A stretch of 64,000 bases of DNA from an uncultured Paludibaculum sp. GTDB taxonomy: Bacteria; Acidobacteriota; Terriglobia; Bryobacterales; Bryobacteraceae. A program made the position numbers and the translations under genes. The stretch spans positions 3,630,001 through 3,694,000 of the forward strand of contig NZ_OY762267.1 of the NCBI RefSeq assembly GCF_963665245.1, in the 5' to 3' direction. Below the pieces are notes generated by a model, which did no database searches, was not told where the DNA came from, and was given only the letters and a program-made list of their open reading frames with translations. Shown in pieces: positions 8,955-20,070 of the stretch; within the stretch, counting starts at the first letter, position 1, and every line of letters starts with the position of its first letter.

Positions 8955-9293
8955 CTAACGGCCGTCTTCGTCGACGGCAATCTTCAAGGCGCGCAGGAAC
9001 TTCTGATCCTGCGAAGTCCACTTCAGGCGAGCTGTCTGTTCGTTCTTGCCTGTACTTGTGTACTCTTCCTCGAAGTCGGTTTCCAGCCGGGTCTCCAGTA
9101 CCGCACCGTCATCGTCCTCGCCGTCAGCTTCATCGCGCTTGTTGAAGCCGATGGTTGCTTCCAGGACCAGGAACACGTCGTACCCCGCTCGCTTGATTTC
9201 GCCAATCGCCGCGGCGATCCGATCCGAGTCGGAGAGTGACTCGTTGATCGCATTGCCGAGCTCCTGCATCAGTTCTTTCAGTCGATCGTCCAA
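8955..9293 (-). CDS. Acidic hypothetical protein
   Basis: A 112-residue soluble acidic protein starting MDDRLKELMQELGNAINESL. It has an N-terminal amphipathic helical region with SDSDRIAAAIGEIKRAGYD, then FLVLEATIGF and an acidic stretch DEADGEDDDG. I do not recognise the family. It stands alone on the reverse strand, convergent with the glycosyltransferase gene and 17 bp from its stop. Clean start, acidic composition and coding-like third-position GC make it a likely gene. Confidence 0.65.
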   Translation of the reverse strand: MDDRLKELMQELGNAINESLSDSDRIAAAIGEIKRAGYDVFLVLEATIGFNKRDEADGEDDDGAVLETRLETDFEEEYTSTGKNEQTARLKWTSQDQKFLRALKIAVDEDGR

Positions 9294-9468
9294 GGTAAGC
9301 CTCGTGTGCGGCCACTTTCAGAATACCATCCGGACCGGACAACGGCTCCAGACTGTCTTCACCTGGATTATCGGCACTTCCCTGCTCAAGCATGAGCGAT
9401 ACCGTCCACGGGAATCACTATCGCACGACTGGTACCATGTGAAGGGACCAATCCCGCAAGCGCCAGTT

Positions 9469-9723
9469 ATGTTCAAGAAGTTCGTGCAAGCCTTCCTGCC
9501 CGGCATAGTCAAACCCCTCCACTCGCTGTGGAACGAGGTCCTCGGGTTTGTGTTTATCGCCATCGCCGTCCTGATGATCCGCGCTCTCTGGCGCGGCTAC
9601 CAGGAGATCGACCTCGGCCTGGCCCATCTCATCAAGTTCGTCCTGGGTGCTTTCTTCTTCGTGGTCATGCTCGGATTCGGGCTCCATGCCTTCTGGCGGG
9701 CGCGCCGCATCTCCAAATCCTAG
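9469..9723 (+). CDS. Small membrane protein
   Basis: An 84-residue protein starting MFKKFVQAFLPGIVKPLHSLW. It shows two hydrophobic segments, VLGFVFIAIAVLMIRALW (about 24-41) and LIKFVLGAFFFVVMLGFGLHAFW (about 53-75), joined by a short polar loop, with a basic end RARRISKS. No family is recognised. The frame is open far upstream, but the ATG at 9469 gives a compact two-helix protein. It is followed by a strong hairpin. Confidence 0.6.
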   Translation: MFKKFVQAFLPGIVKPLHSLWNEVLGFVFIAIAVLMIRALWRGYQEIDLGLAHLIKFVLGAFFFVVMLGFGLHAFWRARRISKS

Positions 9724-9738
9724 TCCAGATACAGCAAA

Positions 9739-9766
9739 GGCGCCCGGCCACATGGCCCGCGGCGCC
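9739..9766. terminator. GGCGCC hairpin between convergent genes
   Basis: GGCGCC at 9739-9744 pairs with GGCGCC at 9761-9766, with an inner GGCC-ACAT-GGCC stem. AAA precedes and CTT follows, so short A/T tracts flank it on both sides. It is positioned to end both the small membrane protein gene and the TPR gene. Confidence 0.5.
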
Positions 9767-9789
9767 CTTGCCATGTCTTACTGCTCGTC

Positions 9790-11085
9790 TTACTGCTTGT
9801 CAGGCGCGGCTGCCGGGGCACCCTGCGCTGTGGCCTTCACACCAGTGACACGCTCCAGTTCGGCAACCTGCTTCCTCACCGACTCCACATCCGGCGCGTT
9901 CGGCGCGAAGCTCAGATAGCCCCTCATCTGCTCCAGCGCACCCGGATAGTCGCCCTTGTCCGCCAGAATCGCCCCCAACAGTTGAGCCGACCTGGGATTG
10001 TGGTGCTCCGTGTCCAGTTTCACCGCCTCGCGCGCGCTCTTCTCCGCCTCGTCCAGCTTCTTCAGGTTGTACTTGGCGGCCGCGTTGACGAACCATGCCT
10101 GCGAGTAGGTGTATGGATCCAATTTCAGGACATCGTCACTACGATCGGCAATCAACTGCCAGTTCCTGCTGCCCAGCGAGAGCTGCATCATCTGCAGATG
10201 CGGCTTGACGAACTTACCGTCCGCGCTGATCGACTGTTCATAGGCCTTTTGCGCGTCGTCGTTCTTCTTCTGCCCCATCAGGCTGTTGCCGAGCTCATAC
10301 CAGGCCAGCGCGTACTTCGGATACGTGTCCACGGCCTTCTGCAACTGCGCCTCGGCCTCGGGGAACTTCTTCTTCTTCATCAGGTCCAGACCCTTCTCAT
10401 AGGCCTTCCGGGCATCCTTTGGGGCGCTGGCCGTCGTCAGGCTGTAGGTGAAGCCCTGCACGTTGGCCATGCGATGCAGGACGATGGTCCCGACCTCCGG
10501 ATTGTCCAACAGGCGCCGCCCGGACAACTGCACTACGTCACTGCGGAAGCCTGGCAGGTCGGCCCTGAACTCGCAACCCATCAACTCCCGCTCCGACAGG
10601 CCATTCCGCGCACCGCCCGGCTGGCTGCGTTTCGCCCACGCACCACTTCCAACGGCGTCGTCCGGATTGCCTATGCTGGCATCGGCAAACATTGACTGGT
10701 TCTGCCCCAACGAGATGCTGAACCGGCCCTTCAGGTCCGAGTAGCCCTGCGGCCGGGGCTGTCCGTTGCACACCAGCATCATCATGACGGTCTCCGGCGG
10801 CGGGTTGCCGTCGTCCATCATCAGCCTGCCGCTGAGGTAGATGGGCCGTTGGATATCCATCATCGAGGGCGTGGAAGTGCCTTGGCCGATCGTGCCCTGC
10901 GTCGGATTCGTTGGAGTGCGGCTGGGTATCGAAGGCGCGGTTGTTCCGCCGGGCGAGCCCGACGAGCCCGAAGATCCAGTACCGCCTGTCTTCTGCGCGA
11001 ACGCGCCAAACGTCCCGCAGACTGTCAGGAGACCCACCATCGCGGCCTTTGTCCACCCGGCCGGAAGCAATTGAAGATCACTCAT
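9790..11085 (-). CDS. Secreted tetratricopeptide-repeat protein
   Basis: A 431-residue exported protein. An N-terminal signal (WTKAAMVGLLTVCGTFGAFAQ) is followed by a Gly/Ser/Thr/Pro-rich linker and a beta-rich segment beginning RPIYLSGRLMMDDG that resembles a carboxypeptidase-regulatory-like fold. The second half holds TPR repeats, for example EKGLDLMKKKKFPEAEAQLQ, ALAWYELGNSLMGQKKNDDA and AWFVNAAAKYNLKKLDEAEK. Such proteins scaffold complexes in the cell envelope; no specific partner is evident. GGAGG lies just before the ATG. It ends with an Ala/Pro-rich tail. Confidence 0.85.
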   Translation of the reverse strand: MSDLQLLPAGWTKAAMVGLLTVCGTFGAFAQKTGGTGSSGSSGSPGGTTAPSIPSRTPTNPTQGTIGQGTSTPSMMDIQRPIYLSGRLMMDDGNPPPETVMMMLVCNGQPRPQGYSDLKGRFSISLGQNQSMFADASIGNPDDAVGSGAWAKRSQPGGARNGLSERELMGCEFRADLPGFRSDVVQLSGRRLLDNPEVGTIVLHRMANVQGFTYSLTTASAPKDARKAYEKGLDLMKKKKFPEAEAQLQKAVDTYPKYALAWYELGNSLMGQKKNDDAQKAYEQSISADGKFVKPHLQMMQLSLGSRNWQLIADRSDDVLKLDPYTYSQAWFVNAAAKYNLKKLDEAEKSAREAVKLDTEHHNPRSAQLLGAILADKGDYPGALEQMRGYLSFAPNAPDVESVRKQVAELERVTGVKATAQGAPAAAPDKQ

Positions 11086-11245
11086 GGCACCCTCCGCTGG
11101 TGTAACTGAGTTCTAAGGTGTAGGTATTATGCCACAGGAACCCGTTGGGGGCGCTCCCTGATCTCTTCTCCACCTTCGCCTTTCCGGCGCCCTCTCCCTC
11201 GCCACCCTTTACTGAACTATGATGATTGAGAGAAGCGGAAACCCA

Positions 11246-11883
11246 ATGAATCATACCTTTTTATCTATTTCTTTCCTGGGCGTGCTCACCCTCGGGCTGA
11301 CAGGCTGCTCGGAAAGCGCCCCGCCCGCCAAGAAGGCGGAGGCGGTCAAGAAGCCGATTGAGCCGGTCTCCGGGCAGTCCGGTCTATTCCAGATGTTTCA
11401 GGTGGCCCGCCCCTGGGCACCGGATGCGATGATCCTGACGCTGGAAAATGGCGACATCCCCGAGGCCAAGGCCCAGCCTGGCAAGTACGGCGTGTGGCGG
11501 GCGACCTTCGTTTCGCCTTCGAAGAAGGTCAAACGGGACTATGTCTTCGCGGTATCGGACTCCGACGGCGGCGTCATCAAGGGCGCGCGCGCCGGCTCCG
11601 AGTCGGCCTACGCGGCCAATGCACGGATCCACCCCATCCCGATCCAGGACGTCCGCATCGACACTACCGCGGCACTGGAGACGGCTCTGAAGGTGGTGGA
11701 AAAGGACCCGGCGATGTCCAAGGCATTGGCGGACAACAAGGATCTGCCCGTTCAGTATGTGTTGGATTGGAGCGGCACCAACCCGAAGCCTTACTGGCGC
11801 GTCGTGTTTGGCATCACGGTGTCGCAGAGCCTGTTTTCGGTCCTGATTGACGCCGGCACCGGCGAGTTCGTCAAGAAAATGCA

Positions 11884-11887
<4 letters not shown>
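11246..11887 (+). CDS. Hypothetical lipoprotein
   Basis: A 213-residue lipoprotein. The start MNHTFLSISFLGVLTLG leads to the lipobox LTGC (Cys 21) and a Lys/Ala/Pro linker. The mature part looks like a PepSY-type fold: KPYWRVVFGITVSQSLFSVLIDAGTGEF ends with the motif in which a strand precedes DAxTGE. An upstream in-frame ATG pair at 11,219 is possible, but the later ATG gives a proper signal. It is convergent with hspR and overlaps its end by four bases. Function unknown. Confidence 0.75.
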
Positions 11888-12294
<407 letters not shown>

Positions 12295-12298
12295 GGTC

Positions 12299-13465
12299 TC
12301 ACACCTTCGACCACAGGTCAGCCCGCGGGTCGCGCGGGTCCAGTCTGGAAAGTTCCTTCAACAGTTCTCGCATGCGCTCGTCCCGGACATCGGGCGCCTG
12401 GATGGCAATCTCCACAATCTGGTCGCCGCGCGAGTTCTTTCTTGAATTGTAAACGCCCTTCTCGCGCAAGCGGAACTTCTGTCCGTTTTGCGTGCCCTGG
12501 GGAATCTTGAGAATCGCCCGGCCATCTACAGTCGGCACTTCGATCTTGGCGCCGAGACCGGCTTCCGTGACGGTGACCGGCACCACGATGGCGACGTCGT
12601 CGCCCTCTCTCGTAAAGACAGGATGGGGCTCGACGCGCACCGTGATGTAGAGATCGCCGGCCGGCGCACCCATCGTGCCCGAGTTCCCCTTGCCGCCGAC
12701 GCGCAGTCGTGAACCCGTGGCGGCGCCCGGCGGAATCCGCACTTCCACGGCTTCAGTCGTCTGGCTGCGGCCTTCGCCGTGACAGACGGGGCAGGCATTC
12801 TTCAGCCGGCCGGTGCCATGGCATTGCGGACAGGTCAGCGAGAACCGCATGGCGCCCGCCATCTGATTTACATTGCCGGTGCCCTGGCATTGTGGACAGG
12901 TGACCGAGGCCCCGCCACCCTGGCCGGAGCCGTGGCAGGCGCCGCATTGATCCAGGCGGCTGATGTTCAGGCGAACCTGCGTACCTTTGATGGCCTGCCA
13001 GAAATCGATGTGTAGCGAGTATTCGAGGTCAGTGCCCTTCTCGGCTGGGGCGTGCTGCTGTTGTTCGCCGCGTTTGTTGCCGAAAAATTGGCTGAACAGG
13101 TCGGAAAAGCTGCCGCCGCCAAAGCCGCCCGCGGCCGCTCCTGCTCCAGCGCCCGGATTGGCGGCATCGGAGAAGTCGAAGCCACCAAACCCGAAACCGG
13201 CATTGCCGCCCGGCTGCGGACCGCCGCCCGGAAAGCCGTTCTCGGAGTAGAAGCCGTACTGGTCGAACATCTTGCGCTTCTTGGTGTCGGAAAGGATGTC
13301 ATAGGACTCCTGCACCTGCTTGAAGCGTTCCTCGGCAGCCTTGTCGCCGGGGTTCAGATCCGGATGGTATTTGCGGGCCAGACGCCGGTAGGCCTTCCGG
13401 ATGTCATCCGAAGACGCGTCCCGTTTGACTCCGAGTGTTTGATAGTAATCTTTCGTCGAAGGCAT
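12299..13465 (-). CDS. dnaJ: Chaperone DnaJ
   Basis: A 388-residue type I J-protein that stimulates DnaK ATPase activity and delivers substrates. The J domain is at residues 6-70 with HPD at 34-36. A long Gly/Phe-rich region follows, then four CxxCxGxG zinc motifs (CGACHGSG, CPQCQGTG, CPQCHGTG, CPVCHGEG) and two C-terminal substrate-binding domains. It lies downstream of dnaK and upstream of hspR in one operon. A stable hairpin sits in the dnaK-dnaJ spacer. Confidence 0.96.
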   Translation of the reverse strand: MPSTKDYYQTLGVKRDASSDDIRKAYRRLARKYHPDLNPGDKAAEERFKQVQESYDILSDTKKRKMFDQYGFYSENGFPGGGPQPGGNAGFGFGGFDFSDAANPGAGAGAAAGGFGGGSFSDLFSQFFGNKRGEQQQHAPAEKGTDLEYSLHIDFWQAIKGTQVRLNISRLDQCGACHGSGQGGGASVTCPQCQGTGNVNQMAGAMRFSLTCPQCHGTGRLKNACPVCHGEGRSQTTEAVEVRIPPGAATGSRLRVGGKGNSGTMGAPAGDLYITVRVEPHPVFTREGDDVAIVVPVTVTEAGLGAKIEVPTVDGRAILKIPQGTQNGQKFRLREKGVYNSRKNSRGDQIVEIAIQAPDVRDERMRELLKELSRLDPRDPRADLWSKV

Positions 13466-13490
13466 GTCTCACCCGCCTCATTTCAGCTGA

Positions 13491-13514
13491 GGCCCTTCCT
13501 TTGACGGAAGGGCC
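13491..13514 (-). promoter_or_regulatory. Perfect 9-bp hairpin in dnaK-dnaJ spacer
   Basis: GGCCCTTCC, six-base loop, GGAAGGGCC, about 26 bases before the dnaJ start. It has no T-run, so an mRNA processing or stability element, or partial attenuator, is more likely than a full terminator. It could lower dnaJ expression relative to dnaK. Confidence 0.5.
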
Positions 13515-13539
13515 CCGGTTCACTTCGGTCCAGGCGTGA

Positions 13540-15472
<1,933 letters not shown>

Positions 15473-15474
<2 letters not shown>

Positions 15475-16252
15475 GTCGCTCCCATCCTATAGTTATTCAA
15501 ATCTCTCGGCGTTCCAGGCGTCCTTCGTCTCGCCTTTACTGCGCCTGATCGTATTATGTAAGTTTAGTGTGATACTGTCAAGTTCTATTGCGGCGCAAAC
15601 CTTGACGATTGCTGCCGCAGCCGACCTAACCCCCCTGGAATCCGCACTTTCAGCACACTCCAAGGCGCCGGTTACCTGGTCTTTCGGATCTTCGGGACTT
15701 CTTGCGCGGCAAATCCGCAGCGGAGCTCCGTTTGATCTGTATCTCTCGGCAAATGAAGACTTTGTGCAACAACTGGCGAAAGACGGGTTGCTGGTCCCCG
15801 GCTCAGTGCGGTCCTACGCCACCGGCCGCATTGGACTGTGGTCGCCGACGGGCGCGATCAAGACGCTCAAGGACCTGACCCGTCCCGAGGTGCGGCACAT
15901 CGCACTGCCCAACCCTCAGCATGCTCCGTACGGCGTAGCCGCCCGAGCGATCCTCCAGAAGGCAGGGCTATGGGAGGTGTTGCAGCCGAAGATCGTGCTG
16001 GCGGAGAACGTCCGCCAGGCGTACGAGTTCGCCCACACCGGCAATGCCGATGCGGTACTGACCTCGTGGACCCTGCTGCAGAACCAGGGCGGGACTCTGC
16101 TGCCCGAGAAAGACCACGCTCCCATCCGGCAGTCGGGCGGAGTGGTGCGGGGGTGCAGGAACGAGAAAGCGGCCCGGGCCTTCCTGGACTTCCTCACCAG
16201 TCCGGCCGGGCAGCAAATTCTGGCGAAATTCGGGCTATCTCCGGCGCGCTAA
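15473..16252 (+). CDS. modA: Molybdate ABC transporter substrate-binding protein
   Basis: A periplasmic binding protein of the ModA family, which captures molybdate or tungstate. Diagnostic stretches are TIAAAADLTPLESAL, WSFGSSGLLARQI, GAPFDLYLSANEDF and ATGRIGLWSPTG. A hydrophobic export signal ends near SSSIAAQT. The start is uncertain: the ATG at 15,473 lies on the dnaK start and gives an unusually long uncharged leader, whereas a GTG at 15,568 would give a very short one. No modB or modC is next to it, so it is an orphan here. It is convergent with the amidase gene, overlapping four bases. Confidence 0.85.
15553..15581 (-). promoter_or_regulatory. Sigma-70-type promoter of dnaK operon
   Basis: On the reverse strand TTGACA (15,576-15,581), 17-base spacer, CATAAT (15,553-15,558): near-consensus -35 and -10 boxes about 80 bases before the dnaK start. 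No CIRCE element or full HAIR repeat is evident around it. Confidence 0.75.
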
Positions 16253-17097
16253 ATACCGAGAGCGGACCAATCCCAGGCCGGACCCATGTCGGTCTTGTCG
16301 GCGCGGTAGTTCTGGTGGGAGGCGATGCCCTTGTAAGCGCTGAAGAACACAGGATCGAACTCCATGAGTTTGGCCGCCGGCGGCAGTGTCTTCTTGATGT
16401 CGAACTTCGCGGCCAGATGATGGACCAAGTCATGGACTGCAGTGACCTGGACGCTCGGGAACGTGGCGAAGTAGGTGAGTCCGCGGTAGGGCGCTTTGAC
16501 GTAACGGTCCTTGTCGGACTTGCCGCACCAGCGGGTCTTGTAGTTGTTGGGCCACCAGTTCAGTTGATCCTTGTTGGCCGGGTCTTCCTGGAGAGCTCCG
16601 ACGTTGACGATCTCGATAGCGACTGCGCGGCGGTCGTTGATGGAGTTGGGGTTGTTACCGGTCATGCCAAGGTGCCAGGCCCACTTCTCGGCCGGAAAGA
16701 ATTCGTAGATCTTCCCGTCCCGATCGACGACATAGGCGGTAGCGACACGGTAAGGCTTGCCGTTGACGGGCGCGATCCAGGCATTGAAGACGCTCTGGGC
16801 GGTGGAACTTGCCGTAAAGTGCAGCATGATCAGGTCTTTAGCGACCGTCTCGTTGGCAAATTCCGTGGTGGGCAACCGGAACGTAGTGCGATCGATGATG
16901 GGTTCGTGGGTGACGCTCGCTTCGGCAGCCAGCCCCTGAAGATCCGTGGTCAGATTCGGGATCACGAGCTGCTTGCCGACAGCTATCTTGTTGGGATCCT
17001 TAATCGAGTTGACCTGGGCCAAGGCTTTGACGTCAACACCAAACTGGGCCGCGATTTTGGCCAGGGTGTCACCGGCCTGTACAACGTAGGTATTCAT
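16249..17097 (-). CDS. LysM-domain N-acetylmuramoyl-L-alanine amidase
   Basis: A 282-residue cell-wall hydrolase. An N-terminal LysM domain (about residues 3-46: YVVQAGDTLAKIAAQFGVD through GKQLVIPN) binds peptidoglycan. An amidase_2-type zinc domain follows, with LIMLHFTAS, EKWAWHLGMTGNN, RAVAIEIVNVG and HDLVHHLAAKFDI providing likely metal ligands. It cuts the bond between N-acetylmuramic acid and L-alanine. The start is the ATG at 17,097, directly behind AGGAGGAGCT, an almost perfect Shine-Dalgarno. No signal peptide is visible, so it may be phage-derived or exported by another route. Confidence 0.88.
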   Translation of the reverse strand: MNTYVVQAGDTLAKIAAQFGVDVKALAQVNSIKDPNKIAVGKQLVIPNLTTDLQGLAAEASVTHEPIIDRTTFRLPTTEFANETVAKDLIMLHFTASSTAQSVFNAWIAPVNGKPYRVATAYVVDRDGKIYEFFPAEKWAWHLGMTGNNPNSINDRRAVAIEIVNVGALQEDPANKDQLNWWPNNYKTRWCGKSDKDRYVKAPYRGLTYFATFPSVQVTAVHDLVHHLAAKFDIKKTLPPAAKLMEFDPVFFSAYKGIASHQNYRADKTDMGPAWDWSALGI

Positions 17098-17227
17098 AGC
17101 TCCTCCTGGATAAGTTCGAGTGCGCGCGAGGCCGGGCACCTCAACGGCAAACGAACGGATATCGGTGATTGTTGAAGTGTTTGGATCTGAATGCAACAGA
17201 AATCTTCGGCCGGGGCTGGAGGCAGTG

Positions 17228-17434
17228 TGTTGGCTTTGTTCCCTCGTGCCCGTGGGATTCGGGTGCGTCCACCGGCCTCGACCGTTGGCTTTGTTCCTTC
17301 GTGGCGGTGGGATTTCGGGTGCGTCCACCGGCCACGACCGTTGGCTTTGTTCTTTCGTGCCCGTGGGATTCGGGTGCGTCCACCGGCCTCGACCGTTGGC
17401 TTTGTTCTTTCGTGCCCGTGGGATTTCGGGTGAG
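17228..17434. repeat. Tandem repeat, 55-56 bp unit, about 3.7 copies
   Basis: The marker TTGGCTTTGTTC recurs at about 17,230, 17,285, 17,341 and 17,396. Each unit contains a GTGGGATTCGGGTGCGTCC-type segment and CACCGGCC; units alternate between GATTCGGG and GATTTCGGG. It fills the region upstream of the amidase gene. The stop-poor reading frames across it are not credible genes because the unit changes phase. Confidence 0.85.
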
Positions 17435-17694
17435 GCCGCTGACCGCTACGACCGGGTCGACAGAGCTCTCCTTCTGCGAGAACTGCTGTCCGGTCCCGGC
17501 CGTCTTCCGAAATCCTCGATAGTTATGCTCCATGGCCGAGGTTGTACATCGGGGCAACAAGCGTTTTTGGAGCTCCCGGTTGCAAGGTATTGAATCCAAA
17601 CCGAAAATATTCCGTCGCCGGGTGAACGAGTGCTCGGCCGCGAGCCAGAATGATGGAGAACTTGCTTCGGCCGGGCTTGTCTACCGTCCTTCCC

Positions 17695-17752
17695 GAGCCC
17701 CGCCCGGGAGGGTACCTGCCGCCGACCGAGGGTCCTCCCTACCTGCCTTGTG
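17695..17752. repeat. Dispersed ACCGAGGGTCC-type repeat
   Basis: GGTACCTGCCGCCGACCGAG followed by GGTCCTCC closely resembles the 49-bp insert found three times in the 44.7-46.2 kb array. The remaining gap between the 55-bp repeats and the next gene (17,435-17,850) holds nothing else I recognise. Confidence 0.6.
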
Positions 17753-17850
17753 CACTGGGCGCATGCGCCGCGAATTTCGGCCCGAAACCTTGTCACAATC
17801 TCCCCGCAATTCTCGCTTGCCCGGGTGAACGCATGAAAGGAGCGTAACCA

Positions 17851-19227
17851 ATGCGAGGAGCATGGGCCTATCTGATGGTGATCAGTAGCATTCCCGGCAT
17901 CGCCGACGCCCAGAGGCTGTACCGGAAGGAAATGGATGCGGCGGCACAACAGGCAGTGAAAGCGATGGAGAAGGTCGGGAGCAAGGACCTCTTCGACCGT
18001 ATGCTGGCCAACCTGTCCATACAGAGCAAACAGGATTTCGACACAGCGTTCGCCGGCGTCCGGCGGCAGACCAGGGATCGCATCCAAACATGGGACAACT
18101 GGTGCGCGGTCCATCAAGACATGGTCCGCACCATGAAAAGGATCGGCTATGTGGGCTTCGAGCCTGTGGATCTGCTCAGCGTCAAATCGGAATCGGAACT
18201 GAAGGCCAGGTGCGCACAGCTTCTGGAGCGTACGGCCACCTCCGAAGCACCGGCACAGACAAACTGGGCAAAGGCACTCGATGAGATCAAGGCGGCCAAG
18301 ACCGCTCTCAACGAACGGATCAATGAGGTGAAGAATCCGCCAGGCACACAGAACGCCGCGGTATCGAAACCGGATGAATCGATTGGACCCGGATTGGAGA
18401 CACTCATCGCTCACCTTGGCGATCTCAGCGAAGTCGAGACCGCGTTGCAGGAAATCCGGGATTCTCCCTTTGGCGGGCGCGTTGAGAAGCTGACAGAACC
18501 GGCGGGCGTGGCCGTCAGCATTCTGAAGCAGTTGAGCGCAGCCTACCAGGAGTACAAAACGAGACGCGATGAGATTGCCAAGGTCCGTGCGCAACTACGT
18601 GAGTTCCGGGTGGCCATGCTGAAGGTCGCGGTTCTCAAGCTGACGGCTCAGGAGGAGCACTTCAAACGCCTGATGGCGATTGAGGCACGCCGCATGCGCG
18701 AACTGGAGGCAGCGGCCAGCGCCTTCGAGGAATACCGCGACATCATCCGTTGCGAGCGGCAGCAATCGCTGGATCTCGACCTGGCGCGGATTGACGATTC
18801 GTTGCTGGAAGCAGGAACCCGAGTCGGGAATGTGGGGTCGACGGTGGCGGACGCCTACCGTTACTCTTCCGACCTACAGGAAGTCCTGAGTACCGGTGGG
18901 GACACCCAGAGATTCTGCCGGGAGCATCCAGCGCCATCCCGCCTGAGGGTGCAGCGGCTGGCACGGGCCCTGTTCCAGGCCGCCTCGGTGCAGGCACGCG
19001 CCGGCACACCCCAATATCTGGCGGAGCTGCGCCGTGCTCAGGAAGAGCAGCGCTACTCCATCATTCAATCGTCACTGGAAGCACGCGCGTACGAAACCCT
19101 GACGAACACGGGCGTCCGGCGGTTGGCCATGTTGTATGCCGGCGGCATCAAGCCGGAGCAGATCGCCCAGCTTGTATTCCAGGCCGGGCAACTGGCGGGT
19201 GTTTCGGTAATCGCGTTCCAACAATAG
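17851..19227 (+). CDS. Secreted alpha-helical protein of unknown function
   Basis: A 458-residue protein starting MRGAWAYLMVISSIPGIADA, a short export signal. The rest is almost all helix, rich in charged heptad-like stretches such as DEIAKVRAQLREFRVAMLKVAV and KRLMAIEARRMRELEAAASAFEEY, so coiled coils are likely. Four cysteines are scattered through the mature part. AGGAG lies 9 bases before the ATG. It is first in a tightly spaced three-gene cluster with the lipoprotein (9 bp downstream) and a small helical protein. I recognise no domain. A periplasmic scaffold or a toxin-like helical bundle are both possible. Confidence 0.8.
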   Translation: MRGAWAYLMVISSIPGIADAQRLYRKEMDAAAQQAVKAMEKVGSKDLFDRMLANLSIQSKQDFDTAFAGVRRQTRDRIQTWDNWCAVHQDMVRTMKRIGYVGFEPVDLLSVKSESELKARCAQLLERTATSEAPAQTNWAKALDEIKAAKTALNERINEVKNPPGTQNAAVSKPDESIGPGLETLIAHLGDLSEVETALQEIRDSPFGGRVEKLTEPAGVAVSILKQLSAAYQEYKTRRDEIAKVRAQLREFRVAMLKVAVLKLTAQEEHFKRLMAIEARRMRELEAAASAFEEYRDIIRCERQQSLDLDLARIDDSLLEAGTRVGNVGSTVADAYRYSSDLQEVLSTGGDTQRFCREHPAPSRLRVQRLARALFQAASVQARAGTPQYLAELRRAQEEQRYSIIQSSLEARAYETLTNTGVRRLAMLYAGGIKPEQIAQLVFQAGQLAGVSVIAFQQ

Positions 19228-19236
19228 GAGGTCGAG

Positions 19237-19962
19237 ATGAAGAAGCAGATCTCAGCGTCAATTCTCTGCACGGCCCTGCTGATTCTCGGCGGGTGCAAGG
19301 GTGAGGCGGAAGCCCGCGAATATGCCAAAGGACTCATGGAGGTCCTGAAGACGTACGAGGCCGAGCTCCAAGGCAAGACGGCAGCGGAACAAAAGGCCTA
19401 CCGAGCGTTGGCAGCGATCTATAGCGGCGCCGCCGACAGCAACCTGCTGGCGTCGCTCAACACGGACAGAAAGGAGCGCGGCGACCGCCTGGCTGACCAA
19501 TCGATTTCGAGAAGCACGCCCCGCGGCAGCGCGCTTCAGGACGACCTAAAGGACTACGCGAGCCGCGAAATCGACGCCACGCATGAGCTATTGACCCGCG
19601 AATCAGACAACTATGACAAGTACCTGTCGTCGTTGAACAAGCTGTCGGTGGATGCCGACGCAGTTGAACAAGCGGTCCAGGCCATGGAGGTCCTCACCGA
19701 GAAGCCGTCATTACTCGGCGAGTTGAAGTTCATCAAGGACTTTGGAGTCGCCGCCAAGAGTTGTCTGGACGAGCTGACATGCAAGAGTCTGTCCGATCAG
19801 TTGGCTTCCGCCAAGTCCGATCAGTCGGATTCAACGAAGGCACTCGAGAGGGCTGAAGACGAGAAGGCAAGACAAGCCCGTTTGCAGGCAACGATGGACG
19901 GCCTTGTAGCCCGCCAGAAACAGGCCGGGTGTGACAAGAAGCCGGTGTGCCCCAAGGACTGA
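19237..19962 (+). CDS. Helical lipoprotein, cluster gene 2
   Basis: A 241-residue lipoprotein: MKKQISASILCTALLILGGC places the lipidated Cys at 20. The mature part is helical and charged, with EAREYAKGLMEVLKTYEAEL and ALERAEDEKARQARLQATMDGL as coiled-coil candidates and two Cys near CLDELTC and two near the end. An AGGAGG precedes the ATG by 7 bases. The 9-bp gap to the upstream secreted protein suggests co-translation and a joint role at the outer membrane or periplasm. Family unknown. Confidence 0.8.
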   Translation: MKKQISASILCTALLILGGCKGEAEAREYAKGLMEVLKTYEAELQGKTAAEQKAYRALAAIYSGAADSNLLASLNTDRKERGDRLADQSISRSTPRGSALQDDLKDYASREIDATHELLTRESDNYDKYLSSLNKLSVDADAVEQAVQAMEVLTEKPSLLGELKFIKDFGVAAKSCLDELTCKSLSDQLASAKSDQSDSTKALERAEDEKARQARLQATMDGLVARQKQAGCDKKPVCPKD

Positions 19963-20070
19963 TCCGAAACGAACCTGACCAGAGCTCTGCCGGCAACCGG
20001 GGCGCGACCAGGAGGAGACGCCCCGAACCGGCGCACATAGACCCACACAAAAACAACAGAGAGGTGATCC

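Noticed and set aside
15475..15600. HAIR or CIRCE operator before dnaK
   Set aside because: Only partial half-site similarity (CTTGA) was found; no inverted repeat meets the consensus.
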